Below are positions 8,492 through 17,576 of a stretch of DNA of 64,000 nucleotides, piece after piece. How positions within the stretch are numbered: the stretch's first letter is position 1; each line of letters starts with the position of its first letter. The stretch is from Rhizobium sp. N324. GTDB taxonomy: Bacteria > Pseudomonadota > Alphaproteobacteria > Rhizobiales > Rhizobiaceae. Under the pieces are notes generated by a model, which worked only from the letters and a program-made list of their open reading frames with translations, was not told the DNA's origin and did no database searches. The position numbers and the translations under genes were made by a program. The DNA lies in assembly GCF_001664485.1 (NCBI RefSeq), contig NZ_CP013630.1, positions 1,491,001 to 1,555,000 on the forward strand, in the 5' to 3' direction.

Positions 8492-10726
8492 ATGATGCGG
8501 CAGTACGAGCTCGTGGAGCGGGTTCAGCAATACAAGCCCGATGCCAATGAAGCACTGCTGAACAAAGCCTATGTCTACGCCATGCAGAAGCATGGCCAGC
8601 AAAAGCGCGCGAGCGGCGATCCCTATATTTCGCATCCGCTGGAAGTCGCCGCCATCCTCACTGACATGCACCTCGATGAATCGACGATCGCGGTGGCTCT
8701 TCTGCACGATACGATCGAGGATACGACGGCGACGCGCGCCGAGATCGACGAACTTTTCGGCGAGGATATCGGCCGTCTGGTCGAGGGTCTGACCAAGATC
8801 AAGAAACTCGATCTCGTCACCAAGAAGGCCAAGCAGGCGGAAAACCTGCGCAAGCTGCTGCTGGCCATCTCCGACGATGTGCGCGTGCTGCTCGTCAAGC
8901 TTGCCGACCGCCTGCACAATATGCGCACCCTCGATCATATGTCGGCCGACAAGCGGGCCCGCATCTCCGAGGAGACGATGGAAATCTATGCGCCGCTCGC
9001 CGGCCGCATGGGCATGCAGGATATGCGCGAGGAGCTCGAAGAGCTCTCCTTCATGCATATGAACCCGGAAGCCTACGACACCGTCACCAAAAGGCTGGAA
9101 GAGCTTTCCAAGCGCAATGAGGGCATCGTCAAGAAGATCGAGGCCGAGCTGCGCGACCTGCTGGTCGCAAGCGGCCTGACCAGCGCCTATGTCAAGGGCC
9201 GGCAGAAGAAACCCTATTCGGTCTTCCGCAAGATGCAGTCGAAGTCGCTGTCCTTCGAGCAGCTTTCCGATGTCTACGGCTTCCGGTTGATCGTCGAGGA
9301 CATCCCGTCCTGTTATCGGGCGCTCGGCATCGTCCACACCCGCTGGCGCGTCGTGCCCGGCCGCTTCAAGGATTACATCTCGACGCCGAAGCAGAACGAT
9401 TACCGCTCGCTGCACACCACCATCGTCGGTCCGTCAAGCCAGCGCATCGAACTGCAGATCCGCACCAAGCGCATGCACGAAATCGCCGAATTCGGCATTG
9501 CCGCTCATACCCTTTACAAGGACGGCGCCACCAACGCCGACGGCGACATCCTCTCGCGCGAATCCAATGCCTATTCCTGGCTGCGCCATACGATTGAGGC
9601 GCTGGCCGAAGGCGACAGCCCGGAAGAGTTCCTCGAGCACACCAAGCTCGAGCTGTTCCAGGACCAGGTCTTCTGTTTCACGCCGAAGGGCAAGCTGATT
9701 GCTCTGCCGCGCGGCGCCACCCCGATCGATTTCGCCTATGCGGTGCACACCAATATCGGCGATACCACGGTGGGCGCCAAGATCAACGGCCGCATCATGC
9801 CGCTGGTGACACGGCTTGCCAATGGCGACGAGGTCGAGATCATCCGGTCCGGCGTGCAGGTTCCGCCCGCCGCCTGGGAGGAGATCGTCGTCACCGGCAA
9901 GGCGCGCGCCGCCATCCGCCGCGCCACCCGCATGGCGATCCGCAAGCAATATGCAGGCCTCGGCCATCGCATCCTTGAGCGCACCTTCGACAGGGCCGGC
10001 AAGATTTTCTCCCGCGAAGCGATGAAGCCGGCGCTGCACCGCCTCGGCCAGAAGGAGGTCGAGGATGCGATCGCCGCCGTCGGCCGCGGCGAGATGTCCT
10101 CGCTCGACGTCCTGCGCGCCGTCTATCCCGATCATCAGGATGAGCGCGTCACCGTGAGGCCCTCCGGCGACGACGGCTGGTTCAACGTCCGCAGTGCCGC
10201 CGGCATGATCTTCAAGATCCCCGGCAAGACCAAGGCCGGGGTCGATGGCGGTCCTTCGGAAATCGACACCGACGCCGATATCGGGCCGATCCGCGGCCTC
10301 TCCGGCAATGTCGACGTCAAGTTCGCCTCTACCGGCGCCGTGCCGGGCGATCGCATCGTCGGCATCATGGACCAGGGCAAGGGCATCACCATCTATCCGA
10401 TCCAGTCGCCGAGCCTGCAGCGCTTCGACGATCAGCCCGACCGTTGGATCGACGTCCGCTGGGATCTCGACGAAGCCAACAAGTCGCGCTTCATGGCGCG
10501 CATCATGGTGAACGGGTTGAATGAACCCGGCACGCTTGCCAAGGTCGCCCAGACGGTCGCAGGCCTCGATGTCAATATCCGTTTGCTGAACACGGTGCGG
10601 GTCGCGGCGGATTTCACCGAAATGATGCTCGAGGTGGAGGTCTGGGACTTGCGCCAGCTCAACCAGCTGCTCGCCCAGATGAAGGAACTGGATTGCATCG
10701 CCACGGTCCGGCGGCTCTACGAGTAA
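8492..10726 (+). CDS. rsh: bifunctional (p)ppGpp synthetase/hydrolase (RelA/SpoT homologue)
   Basis: The 744-residue protein makes and degrades (p)ppGpp in the stringent response. The order is: HD hydrolase domain with HPLEVAAIL and LLHDTIEDT (His-Asp pair, about 50-80); synthetase domain with YGFRLIVEDIPSCYRALG and FKDYISTPKQNDYRSLHTT (about 265-320); TGS domain FTPKGKLIALPRGATPIDF (about 405-425); and a C-terminal ACT domain (about 670-744). An intact HD pair predicts hydrolase activity, so it is the single Rsh expected in rhizobia. The ATG at 8492 has GGAG 10 nt upstream; the longer frame from 8456 starts inside the terminator hairpin. Confidence 0.96.
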   Translation: MMRQYELVERVQQYKPDANEALLNKAYVYAMQKHGQQKRASGDPYISHPLEVAAILTDMHLDESTIAVALLHDTIEDTTATRAEIDELFGEDIGRLVEGLTKIKKLDLVTKKAKQAENLRKLLLAISDDVRVLLVKLADRLHNMRTLDHMSADKRARISEETMEIYAPLAGRMGMQDMREELEELSFMHMNPEAYDTVTKRLEELSKRNEGIVKKIEAELRDLLVASGLTSAYVKGRQKKPYSVFRKMQSKSLSFEQLSDVYGFRLIVEDIPSCYRALGIVHTRWRVVPGRFKDYISTPKQNDYRSLHTTIVGPSSQRIELQIRTKRMHEIAEFGIAAHTLYKDGATNADGDILSRESNAYSWLRHTIEALAEGDSPEEFLEHTKLELFQDQVFCFTPKGKLIALPRGATPIDFAYAVHTNIGDTTVGAKINGRIMPLVTRLANGDEVEIIRSGVQVPPAAWEEIVVTGKARAAIRRATRMAIRKQYAGLGHRILERTFDRAGKIFSREAMKPALHRLGQKEVEDAIAAVGRGEMSSLDVLRAVYPDHQDERVTVRPSGDDGWFNVRSAAGMIFKIPGKTKAGVDGGPSEIDTDADIGPIRGLSGNVDVKFASTGAVPGDRIVGIMDQGKGITIYPIQSPSLQRFDDQPDRWIDVRWDLDEANKSRFMARIMVNGLNEPGTLAKVAQTVAGLDVNIRLLNTVRVAADFTEMMLEVEVWDLRQLNQLLAQMKELDCIATVRRLYE

Positions 10727-10919
10727 GCTTTTGTTAAGCCCTCAGACGTTTGAGTGCAAGATTGCACATTTTATGATCGCTTTATGATCAAAATAGTTCG
10801 CCAAAAAGGCATGCCATGCGTTGAGCGCATGGCTGTCTCCATGTTGCGGCTGTAGTAATTAACCCGCCCCGGGCCTATCTTCTGGTCATCGAAACACAAA
10901 CAGAAGATGAGACAAGACA

Positions 10920-11069
10920 ATGTTTGACCCAATCAGGAAAATCGCTCGCGCCCTCCGCGCTCCGACCGCGCAGGAACGTGAAATGGCATATCTCAACGGC
11001 TCGTTCGATCGTATCGATCTCGAGTTTCGTCAGCGCCAGGTCGACCGCGGTCTGTTCCGCACGCGCTGA
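10920..11069 (+). CDS. 49-residue conserved small protein (DUF3563-like)
   Basis: A short frame with rhizobial codon bias encodes MFDPIRKIARALRAP, then ERE-AYLNGSFDRIDLE-R and an arginine-rich end (GLFRTR). The YLxxSxDRxDLExR pattern resembles the short DUF3563 proteins of proteobacteria. It is highly charged with no membrane segment. Upstream lies a purine-rich AGATGAGACAAG stretch rather than a strong ribosome binding site. The function is unknown. The 193-bp gap after rsh holds an AT-rich stretch that may carry its promoter. Confidence 0.65.
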   Translation: MFDPIRKIARALRAPTAQEREMAYLNGSFDRIDLEFRQRQVDRGLFRTR

Positions 11070-11118
11070 TACTGAATTTATACTTGAGACGAGTGAGGGA
11101 CGTTATGCATGACGAACG

Positions 11119-11154
11119 CCCCTCGGCATGAAGAAGCTCCTCTCTGCTGAGGGG
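11119..11154 (+). terminator. possible terminator after the 49-residue gene
   Basis: A stem CCCCTCGGC (11119-11127) / GCTGAGGGG (11146-11154), one G-T pair, has an 18-nt loop. A T6 run lies at 11163-11168, spaced 8 nt from the stem. The spacing is unusual, so this is only a candidate. Confidence 0.3.
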
Positions 11155-11225
11155 ATGAGCGGTTTTTTCGGCGGTATCATTTGCCGCTCTTGTCATGGTC
11201 ATGTGCGCTGCACTAAATACCGGCC

Positions 11226-11816
11226 ATGTTGTTTCGCCGTCGCAAGCCCGCGGGATTCAAGGAAAAGATGCGAGAGCTTCTATGGCCCCGCAAAGGTTTC
11301 CTTCGCCCGATCCGTTATCTGACAATGCGCATCCTGCGCCTGAGCGCCTCGCCGCACGCGGTTGCGGCCGGCGTCGCCGCGGGTGTCTTCGTGTCGTGGA
11401 CGCCGTTCATCGGCGTGCATTTCGTCATGGCCTTCGTCATCACCTATTTCCTTTCCGGCAGTATGGTGGCTGCCGCCCTCGGTTGCGCAGCCTTCGGCAA
11501 TCCGCTGACCTATCCCTTTATCTGGGGCATCACCTGGGAGATCGGGCATCTGCTGTTGAGCCGTGAGGATCAACTGGCCGGTCAGACGGTTGATCTCGCC
11601 GCCCTCTTTCACAAGCTCAACTTCACGGAATTGTGGAGGCCGGTGCTGGAGCCGATGCTCGTCGGCGCCATTCCGCCGGCGGTCGTCACCTCCGTTGCGC
11701 TTTACGCTCTGACATTCTACACCGTGAAGGGTTTTCAGACGCGCCGCCACACACGGCTGCTGGAGCGGGCACGTCTGCGCCTGGCCGGTCCGGCCGGCGA
11801 CATGCCGAGCGTATGA
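11226..11816 (+). CDS. DUF2062 membrane protein
   Basis: The 196-residue protein has a basic N-terminus (MLFRRRKP) and hydrophobic segments at about residues 40-55, 60-90 and 140-160. The family pattern includes SPHAVAAGVAAGVFVSWTPF and GNPLTYPF. DUF2062 proteins are small inner-membrane proteins of unknown biochemical role. It heads a run of same-strand genes (acpS, lepB, rnc, era) spaced closely enough to form an operon. Confidence 0.88.
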   Translation: MLFRRRKPAGFKEKMRELLWPRKGFLRPIRYLTMRILRLSASPHAVAAGVAAGVFVSWTPFIGVHFVMAFVITYFLSGSMVAAALGCAAFGNPLTYPFIWGITWEIGHLLLSREDQLAGQTVDLAALFHKLNFTELWRPVLEPMLVGAIPPAVVTSVALYALTFYTVKGFQTRRHTRLLERARLRLAGPAGDMPSV

Positions 11817-11854
11817 ACCTGGTCAAGAATGCTTAAGCCACGGAAGGTTCCGGC

Positions 11855-12259
11855 ATGATCATCGGCATTGGCAGCGATCTGATCGACATTCGCCGCGTCG
11901 AGAAATCCATCGAGCGCTTCGGCGAGCGCTTCACCCATCGCTGCTTCACCGAGATCGAGCGTGCGCGTTCAGACCGCCGGGCAAATCGCGGCGCCTCCTA
12001 TGCCAAGCGTTTTGCCGCCAAGGAGGCCTGTTCCAAGGCGCTCGGGACCGGCATAGCCCAGGGCGTCTTCTGGAAGGACATGGGCGTCGTCAACCTGCCG
12101 AGCGGCAAGCCGACCATGGTTTTGTCGGGCGCTGCCGCCGTGATCCTCGAATCGATGCTGCCCGCCGGTCACAGGCCCGCCATTCATTTGACAATAACGG
12201 ATGATTATCCCTTGGCGCAGGCCTTCGTGATTATCGAGGCGTTGCCCGAGCACCTTTGA
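11855..12259 (+). CDS. acpS: holo-[acyl-carrier-protein] synthase
   Basis: The 134-residue enzyme transfers 4'-phosphopantetheine from CoA to the acyl carrier protein. The conserved N-terminus [14 protein letters not shown] contains the metal-binding Asp, and [14 protein letters not shown] is the second hallmark with the metal-binding Glu. GGAAGG lies 7 nt before the ATG. The order acpS-lepB-rnc-era is standard in Rhizobiales. Confidence 0.97.
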   Translation: MIIGIGSDLIDIRRVEKSIERFGERFTHRCFTEIERARSDRRANRGASYAKRFAAKEACSKALGTGIAQGVFWKDMGVVNLPSGKPTMVLSGAAAVILESMLPAGHRPAIHLTITDDYPLAQAFVIIEALPEHL

Positions 12260-12393
12260 TCGCGAGCACGGGAGCGTTGATCGCGACCTCTCGTCGCTTT
12301 TGACGTTGTCGCCATTGCCGCAACCGGCCGAAGCCGCTAGAGAATACGACAGAAGAATTGCGCCGTCGCGGCGTCTTGAAGGAATAAGACTGC

Positions 12394-13137
12394 GTGTCCG
12401 AAAAAGTCGAAGCCAAGCCGAACGCCCTCTGGGAAAATATCAAAGTCATCATCCAGGCGCTGATTTTGGCGATGGTGATCCGAACGGTGCTGTTTCAGCC
12501 CTTTACCATTCCGTCCGGTTCGATGATGCCGACGCTGCTCGTCGGCGACTACATCTTCGTCAATAAGTTCGCCTATGGCTATTCGAAATATTCGCTGCCC
12601 CTCTCGCCTGATATTTTTAGCGGCCGCATTTTCGGCTCCGCTCCGAAGCGCGGCGATATCGTCGTTTTCCGCTTCCCGCCGAACCCCGACATCGATTACA
12701 TCAAGCGCTGCATCGGCTTGCCGGGCGACCGCATTCAGATGAAGGAGGGCGTTCTCTACGTCAACGGCAAGCCGGTACCGAAGGTGCCGGACGGCGCCTT
12801 CACCTCGGATTACAAGCTCGATCCGGGCGCGGATGTGCCGGTGTTCCGCGAGACGCTCGATAACGGCAAGACCTACGACACGCTCGATTCGTCTCCGGCA
12901 TCGCGCGGCGATAACACCCGCGAGTTCATCGTGCCGGAAGACCACTATTTCATGGTAGGCGACAACCGCGACAATTCGGCCGACAGCCGCTTCGACGTCG
13001 GCTTCGTGCCGGCCGAAAATCTTGTCGGCCGCGCCAGCGTCATCTTCTTCTCGCTCGGCAACGACACCTCCTTCCGTGAAATCTGGAAGTGGCCGACGAA
13101 CATGCGCTGGGATCGCCTCTTCAAGGTTGTTGAATGA
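12394..13137 (+). CDS. lepB: signal peptidase I
   Basis: The 247-residue inner-membrane serine protease removes signal peptides from exported proteins. One N-terminal membrane segment (about 14-35) precedes Ser43 in PSGSMMPTLL. The catalytic Lys is K104 in DYIKRCIGLPGDRI, and GDNRDNSADSR is the late conserved box. The start is GTG at 12394, chosen because AAGGAA lies about 9 nt upstream and the family begins with a short polar leader before the membrane helix. It overlaps rnc by 4 bp (ATGA), implying translational coupling. Confidence 0.97.
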   Translation: MSEKVEAKPNALWENIKVIIQALILAMVIRTVLFQPFTIPSGSMMPTLLVGDYIFVNKFAYGYSKYSLPLSPDIFSGRIFGSAPKRGDIVVFRFPPNPDIDYIKRCIGLPGDRIQMKEGVLYVNGKPVPKVPDGAFTSDYKLDPGADVPVFRETLDNGKTYDTLDSSPASRGDNTREFIVPEDHYFMVGDNRDNSADSRFDVGFVPAENLVGRASVIFFSLGNDTSFREIWKWPTNMRWDRLFKVVE

Positions 13138-13853
13138 GCAAGGCGCCGACGCTTTCTGCGGCCGACCGCGCAAAGCTTGAAGGCCTGATCGGCCATGACT
13201 TCGCCGAAAAAGAACGCCTGGATCGGGCGCTGACCCATGCCAGCGCCCGCACCGAGAAGGGCGGCAATTACGAACGGCTGGAATTCCTCGGCGATAGGGT
13301 CCTCGGGCTCTGCATCGCCGAGCTTCTGTTCCGCACCTTTGGCACGGCGGGGGAGGGCGAGCTCTCGGTACGCCTCAACCAGCTGGTCAGCGCCGAAACC
13401 TGCGCTGCGGTCGCCGACGAACTCAATCTTCACCTCTATATCCGCACCGGCGCCGACGTGAAGAAGTTGACCGGGAAGCGCATGATGAACGTGCGCGCCG
13501 ACGTCGTCGAAAGCCTGATCGCCGCGATCTATCTCGACGGCGGCCTCGAAGTGGCCCGCCGCTTCATCCTGCGCTACTGGCAGGGCAGGGCAGTCCGGGC
13601 CGATGGCGCCAAGCGCGACGCCAAGACCGAGCTGCAGGAATGGTCGCACGCGAAATTCGGCGTCACGCCCAACTACCGGGTTGATGAACGCAGCGGACCG
13701 GATCATGATCCGCGCTTCAAGGTGACGGTGGAAGTTGCTGGCATTAAGCCGGAAACCGGCGTAGAGCGGTCGAAGCGTGCCGCCGAACAGGTTGCGGCGA
13801 CAAAGATGCTTGAGCGCGAAGGCATTTGGCAGCAATCGCCTGCCGGAAACTGA
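13134..13853 (+). CDS. rnc: ribonuclease III
   Basis: The 239-residue double-strand RNA endoribonuclease is used in rRNA and mRNA processing. The catalytic signature ERLEFLGDRVLGL is at about 43-55. The second acidic site lies in DVVESLIAAIYLDGG. A C-terminal double-strand RNA-binding domain follows (DAKTELQEW to the AAEQVAATKML helix). Its ATG overlaps the lepB stop. era begins 7 bp after its stop. Confidence 0.97.
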   Translation: MSKAPTLSAADRAKLEGLIGHDFAEKERLDRALTHASARTEKGGNYERLEFLGDRVLGLCIAELLFRTFGTAGEGELSVRLNQLVSAETCAAVADELNLHLYIRTGADVKKLTGKRMMNVRADVVESLIAAIYLDGGLEVARRFILRYWQGRAVRADGAKRDAKTELQEWSHAKFGVTPNYRVDERSGPDHDPRFKVTVEVAGIKPETGVERSKRAAEQVAATKMLEREGIWQQSPAGN

Positions 13854-13860
13854 TGGGACA

Positions 13861-14802
13861 ATGACACAAGAAGAAGATATCGCGGCCGAAGCTGCTGCCG
13901 AAACCCATGGTCCGACGCATTCGGGCTTCGTCGCGCTGATCGGCCCGACCAACGCCGGTAAATCGACGCTGGTGAACCGCCTTGTCGGCGCCAAGGTCTC
14001 GATCGTCAGCCATAAGGTGCAGACGACGCGCGCCATCGTCCGCGGTATCGCGATCCACGACAACGCCCAGATCGTCTTCATGGATACACCCGGTATCTTC
14101 AAGCCGCGTCGCCGGCTCGACCGTGCCATGGTGACCTCGGCCTGGGGCGGCGCCAAGGATGCCGATCTGATCGTGCTGCTGATCGACAGCGAGCGCGGCC
14201 TGCGCGGCGATGCCGAAGCCATCCTCGAAGGCCTCAAGGAGGTTCGGCAACCGAAGATCCTGCTGCTCAACAAGATCGACCGCGTCAACCGCGAGGATCT
14301 GCTGGCACTCGCGGCGGCCGCCAACGAGAAGATCGCCTTCGAACGCACCTTCATGATATCGGCCGAAAACGGCTCAGGCTGCGACGATGTCATGGATTAT
14401 CTGGCCGCCACACTTCCCGAGGGGCCGTGGTACTATCCGGAAGACCAGATCTCCGATCTGCCGATGCGCCAGCTCGCTGCCGAGATCACCCGCGAGAAGC
14501 TGTTCCTGCGGCTGCACCAGGAGCTTCCCTACGCCTCGCATGTCGAAACGGAAAAGTGGGAAGAGCGCAAGGACGGCTCGGTGCGGATCGAGCAGGTGAT
14601 CTATCTCGAGCGCGACAGCCAGAAGAAAATCGCGCTCGGCAAGGGCGGTGAAACCATCAAGGCGATCTCGACGGCGTCCCGCAAGGAATTGTCGGAGATC
14701 CTCGAGCAGCCGGTCCATCTCTTCCTGTTCGTCAAGGTTCGCGAGAATTGGGGTGACGATCCCGAGCGGTTCCGCGAAATGGGTCTCGATTTCCCGAAAT
14801 AA
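13861..14802 (+). CDS. era: GTPase Era
   Basis: The 313-residue GTPase is needed for 16S rRNA maturation and 30S assembly. The G motifs are clear: GPTNAGKST (G1, about 27-35), DTPGI (G3), NKID (G4) and SAENG (G5). A C-terminal KH domain has IALGKGGETIKAIS. An N-terminal extension of about 20 polar residues is alphaproteobacterial. The ATG at 13861 is the natural start after rnc. Confidence 0.97.
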   Translation: MTQEEDIAAEAAAETHGPTHSGFVALIGPTNAGKSTLVNRLVGAKVSIVSHKVQTTRAIVRGIAIHDNAQIVFMDTPGIFKPRRRLDRAMVTSAWGGAKDADLIVLLIDSERGLRGDAEAILEGLKEVRQPKILLLNKIDRVNREDLLALAAAANEKIAFERTFMISAENGSGCDDVMDYLAATLPEGPWYYPEDQISDLPMRQLAAEITREKLFLRLHQELPYASHVETEKWEERKDGSVRIEQVIYLERDSQKKIALGKGGETIKAISTASRKELSEILEQPVHLFLFVKVRENWGDDPERFREMGLDFPK

Positions 14803-14936
14803 CGGACGGCAAGGATTTCATCGGGTAAACGCCAGCCCTTTGTTTCTTTGGAAAAAACTAGCTTCGTTGCGGAACGAATCCATGCCTGTGCGCATTTCTT
14901 GCTCGACGGTGCGTCGATGAGGGGCCGCCGGTTTGC

Positions 14937-15707
14937 ATGACCGCGAGGGCAGGTATGGCAACGTCGAAACGCGTCCACTCTTTCAAGACCCCTTGTGAGC
15001 AATGTCCTTTGCGGCCGTTGCCGCATTTCCGGGAATTCAGCCGCGACGAGCTGGAGTTCGTTTCCCGTTTCAAGAGGGGTGAACTCGCCGTCGATGCCGG
15101 CTCCACCATCCTCGTCGAAGGCGCACATAGCGCGCATCTCTTCACGGTGCTTTCCGGCTGGGGCTTTCGCTACAAGATGCTGGAGGATGGGCGCCGCCAG
15201 ATTCTGAATTATATCATGCCAGGCGATCTGGTCGGCCTGCAGGGGACGATCGCCGGCGAGATGCAGCATTCCGTCGAAGCGCTGTCACCGGTTTCCCTTT
15301 GCGTCTTCGAGCGCGACAGACTGATGACGCTTTATAACAAGCACCCCTCGCTCGCCTTCGATATCACCTGGATCGCCGCGCGCGAGGAGCGCATTCTGGA
15401 TGAGCATCTCTTGAGCATCGGCCGCCGCACGGCGCTGGAGAGAGCAGCCTACCTGCTGGCTTTCCTCTTCGAGCGCGGCCGGAAGCTTAACCTCTTCAAT
15501 GGCCGCAAATTCATCCCCATCACCCAGCAGCACATTGCCGATACGCTCGGCCTTTCCATCGTCCACACCAACAAGACCTTGAAAAAGCTCGGTGAACGCG
15601 GGTTGATCCGCTGGCAGGAGCGCGGCTGCGAGGTTCTGAACGGCGAGGAATTGATGGCGATTGCCGGCTGGGAAGGGCTGGGAGAGGGCAGACGTCCCTT
15701 CATCTAG
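14937..15707 (+). CDS. Crp/Fnr-family transcriptional regulator
   Basis: About 250-256 residues. An N-terminal CPCEQ-type cysteine pair (C-E-Q-C-P) precedes a cyclic-nucleotide-binding-like beta roll (VDAGSTILVEG to MPGDLVGLQG). A C-terminal winged helix follows with ITQQHIADTLGLSIVHTNKTL as recognition region. Only one nearby cysteine pair is visible, so it is not a classical four-cysteine FNR iron-sulfur sensor. The start may instead be the ATG at 14955, which has AGGGCAGG just upstream. It is a single gene between era and a response regulator; target genes are unknown. Confidence 0.9.
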   Translation: MTARAGMATSKRVHSFKTPCEQCPLRPLPHFREFSRDELEFVSRFKRGELAVDAGSTILVEGAHSAHLFTVLSGWGFRYKMLEDGRRQILNYIMPGDLVGLQGTIAGEMQHSVEALSPVSLCVFERDRLMTLYNKHPSLAFDITWIAAREERILDEHLLSIGRRTALERAAYLLAFLFERGRKLNLFNGRKFIPITQQHIADTLGLSIVHTNKTLKKLGERGLIRWQERGCEVLNGEELMAIAGWEGLGEGRRPFI

Positions 15708-15929
15708 TCCCGCCTTATGTCTTTTTTAAATGCGCATTAGCATCAGGGAAAATAAGCTCGGCCATCGTCTTTCGTCCAATGTGATTCTTATCGACCGGAC
15801 AGAAAAATGGTTCATTCGGAATTGGTGGCAGAATTCACCGATAGCGTGCCATGCGGGGCACCGGAGGGCAATGATGTTGGCGAAACGGCCTGGGCGCTGC
15901 GACAGGCGCCCGACGGAGGGCATGGAATC

Positions 15930-16292
15930 ATGAGCGCAATCCGTGTTCTGGTTCTTGAAGACAGTCTGATCATCGCGATGGAGGCGGAGGATATGCTGCG
16001 CCTGGCCAGCGTCGAGAATATCGATATCGTCGGCAGCGTGGAGCAGGCGAGGGCTGCCATCGTTGCGGAGACATATGATTTCGCTCTTCTCGACGTCAAT
16101 CTCGGTGAGGGCACGAGCTTCGGATTTGCCCGTCATCTTCTCGATCTCGGCATTCCTTTCGGCTTCGTCAGCGGCTATTCCGATACCGGCGATTTTCCGC
16201 CGGACTTGCAGCACATTCCGCTTCTGGTGAAGCCTTTCGACGAGACGGCGATGCGTGAATTCCTGCTGAGGCTTTTCCCGGCTGTCGCCTGA
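15930..16292 (+). CDS. orphan single-domain response regulator
   Basis: The 120-residue protein is a stand-alone receiver domain: acidic pocket LVLEDSLI (about 6-13), phosphoacceptor Asp in FALLDVNLG (about 54), Ser/Thr switch position in GFVSGYSD, and the Lys of LVKPFD. No output domain and no adjacent histidine kinase are present. The start at 15930 is chosen for GGAGGG 9 nt upstream; the frame stays open to 15807, giving a 161-residue alternative without a clear ribosome binding site. The IS element lies 50 bp downstream. Confidence 0.88.
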   Translation: MSAIRVLVLEDSLIIAMEAEDMLRLASVENIDIVGSVEQARAAIVAETYDFALLDVNLGEGTSFGFARHLLDLGIPFGFVSGYSDTGDFPPDLQHIPLLVKPFDETAMREFLLRLFPAVA

Positions 16293-16344
16293 CGCGGTCC
16301 GTGACGGCAGTCAGGCCTTTCCCATTTTCGGCATCATGCTCTAG

Positions 16345-17186
16345 GAGCTGTGGACACTTATCTGAGCCATAGGATTGTTGCGGCCAGAGCGATCATGGCT
16401 TTGTAATTTCGAACGGTTTTCTCATATCGTGTGGCGATGCGTCGAAACTGCTTGAGCTTCGAGAAGCAGCATTCGACGAGATAACGCTGAGCATAGAGTT
16501 GCTTGTCGAGCGGATACTTCTTGGCACGCGAGGGATTGTTCGGGATGACCGCTTGCGCGCCCTTGTCGGCAATGAGTTTGCGTAGCCGGTCGCTGTCGTA
16601 GGCCGTATCGGCCATGACGACCTCGGCTGGCAGGTCTTCGATCAGGAGATCGGCTTGCGGGGCATCCCCTTTCTGACCGGCGGTCAGAATGAAACGAACG
16701 GGACATCCAAGGCCACGCACGGCCATATGGATTTTGGTGCTCAAGCCTCCGCGGGAACGGCCAAGGGCCTGATCTTCAGCCCCTTTTTTGCGCCGGAGGC
16801 GTGCTGGTGGGCGCGAATAATAGTGCTGTCGACGATCAGATATTCGAAGTCGGTATCCTCCGACATCGCCTCAAAGACACGCCACCAGACACCCTTTTGG
16901 CTCCAGCGGCTGAAGCGGCGAAACACGCTGTTCCAATCACCGAACACCTCCGGCAGATCGCGCCAGGGCGAACCCGTCCGCACGATCCACAAGACCGCTT
17001 CCACAAACATGCGATTGTCACGTCCAGACGAACCACGCGTGCGATCGTCGCCAATGATATGGCGAGACATCCGCTCCCACTGGTCATCTCGAAGAATGAG
17101 ACGATCTAAAACACCCATGACTGCCTCCAAAAGACAGTCTTGAATCTGATTTGCTCACCTTTGGGAATCCCAAGAGTCCACGACTC
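16345..17186 (-). mobile_element. IS5-family insertion sequence (IS427-like group)
   Basis: An 842-bp element is flanked by CTAG on both sides (16341-16344 and 17187-17190). The ends are imperfect inverted repeats: left GAGCTGTGGACACTT, right (complement) GAGTCGTGGACTCTT. It carries one transposase in two overlapping frames. Size, frame arrangement and target preference fit the IS427 group of IS5. The right CTAG is also the first four bases of the structured inverted-repeat element at 17187-17544, so the IS sits exactly at that element's end. Confidence 0.92.
16358..17130 (-). CDS. IS5-family transposase, two frames joined by -1 frameshift
   Basis: The first frame (17130-16741, 129 residues) holds the helix-turn-helix region and the first catalytic Asp in IVDSTIIRAH. 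The second (16744-16358, 128 residues) holds the second Asp in MADTAYDSD and the Glu in LVECCFSKLK, completing the DDE triad. The frames meet at AAAAAAGGGG on the minus strand (complement of 16780-16789), a slippery A6G site. A -1 slip there restores the family sequence GAEDQALGRSRGG. No other disruption is seen, so the IS is probably functional. Confidence 0.92.
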
Positions 17187-17544
17187 CTAGAACCTTTCCT
17201 GGTTAGATTGAAGCATTCTGTTGGCTCAAACGGTGTCGGATGGTCGACCGGCTGGCGCGGGGCGTAGCCCAGCGCTACGGCCAAGCCGGCCGGTCGATCA
17301 GCCGGCCCGTTTCAGTTAACCCTCGCGCAGATTTGCCAGGCAAATCTGCAAGACTTGGGAATCGCCGGAGGCACTGATCGCTTCGCCGTGGCGAAGCGGT
17401 GCGGCCGGTGGGCCGGGCATCTCTAGCCAGGATCAGAGGCGATCGGCTCGGACGTACCAAGGGGTATGCCCGTCGCCAATCGCCTCTGCCCTGGCGAAAA
17501 CCTGCTCCGGCAGAATGCTTTAATCTAACCAGGAAAGGCTCTAG
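17187..17544. repeat. structured inverted-repeat element (MITE-like) in front of recO
   Basis: Terminal inverted repeats of 34 bp (17187-17220 and 17511-17544) match at 32 positions, and both ends read CTAG outermost. Inside are several perfect hairpins: GCAGATTTGC/GCAAATCTGC (17327-17349), CGCTTCGCC/GGCGAAGCG (17379-17398) and CAGAGGCGAT/ATCGCCTCTG (17434-17488). There is also a GC-rich stem around 17243-17312. No protein frame has a ribosome binding site. It looks like a non-autonomous mobile repeat or a repeat-derived structured RNA. The recO ATG lies 32 bp beyond its right end. Confidence 0.8.
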
Positions 17545-17576
17545 GATGGATTCGTCAGCCGCAAGGACTTCTTTCG

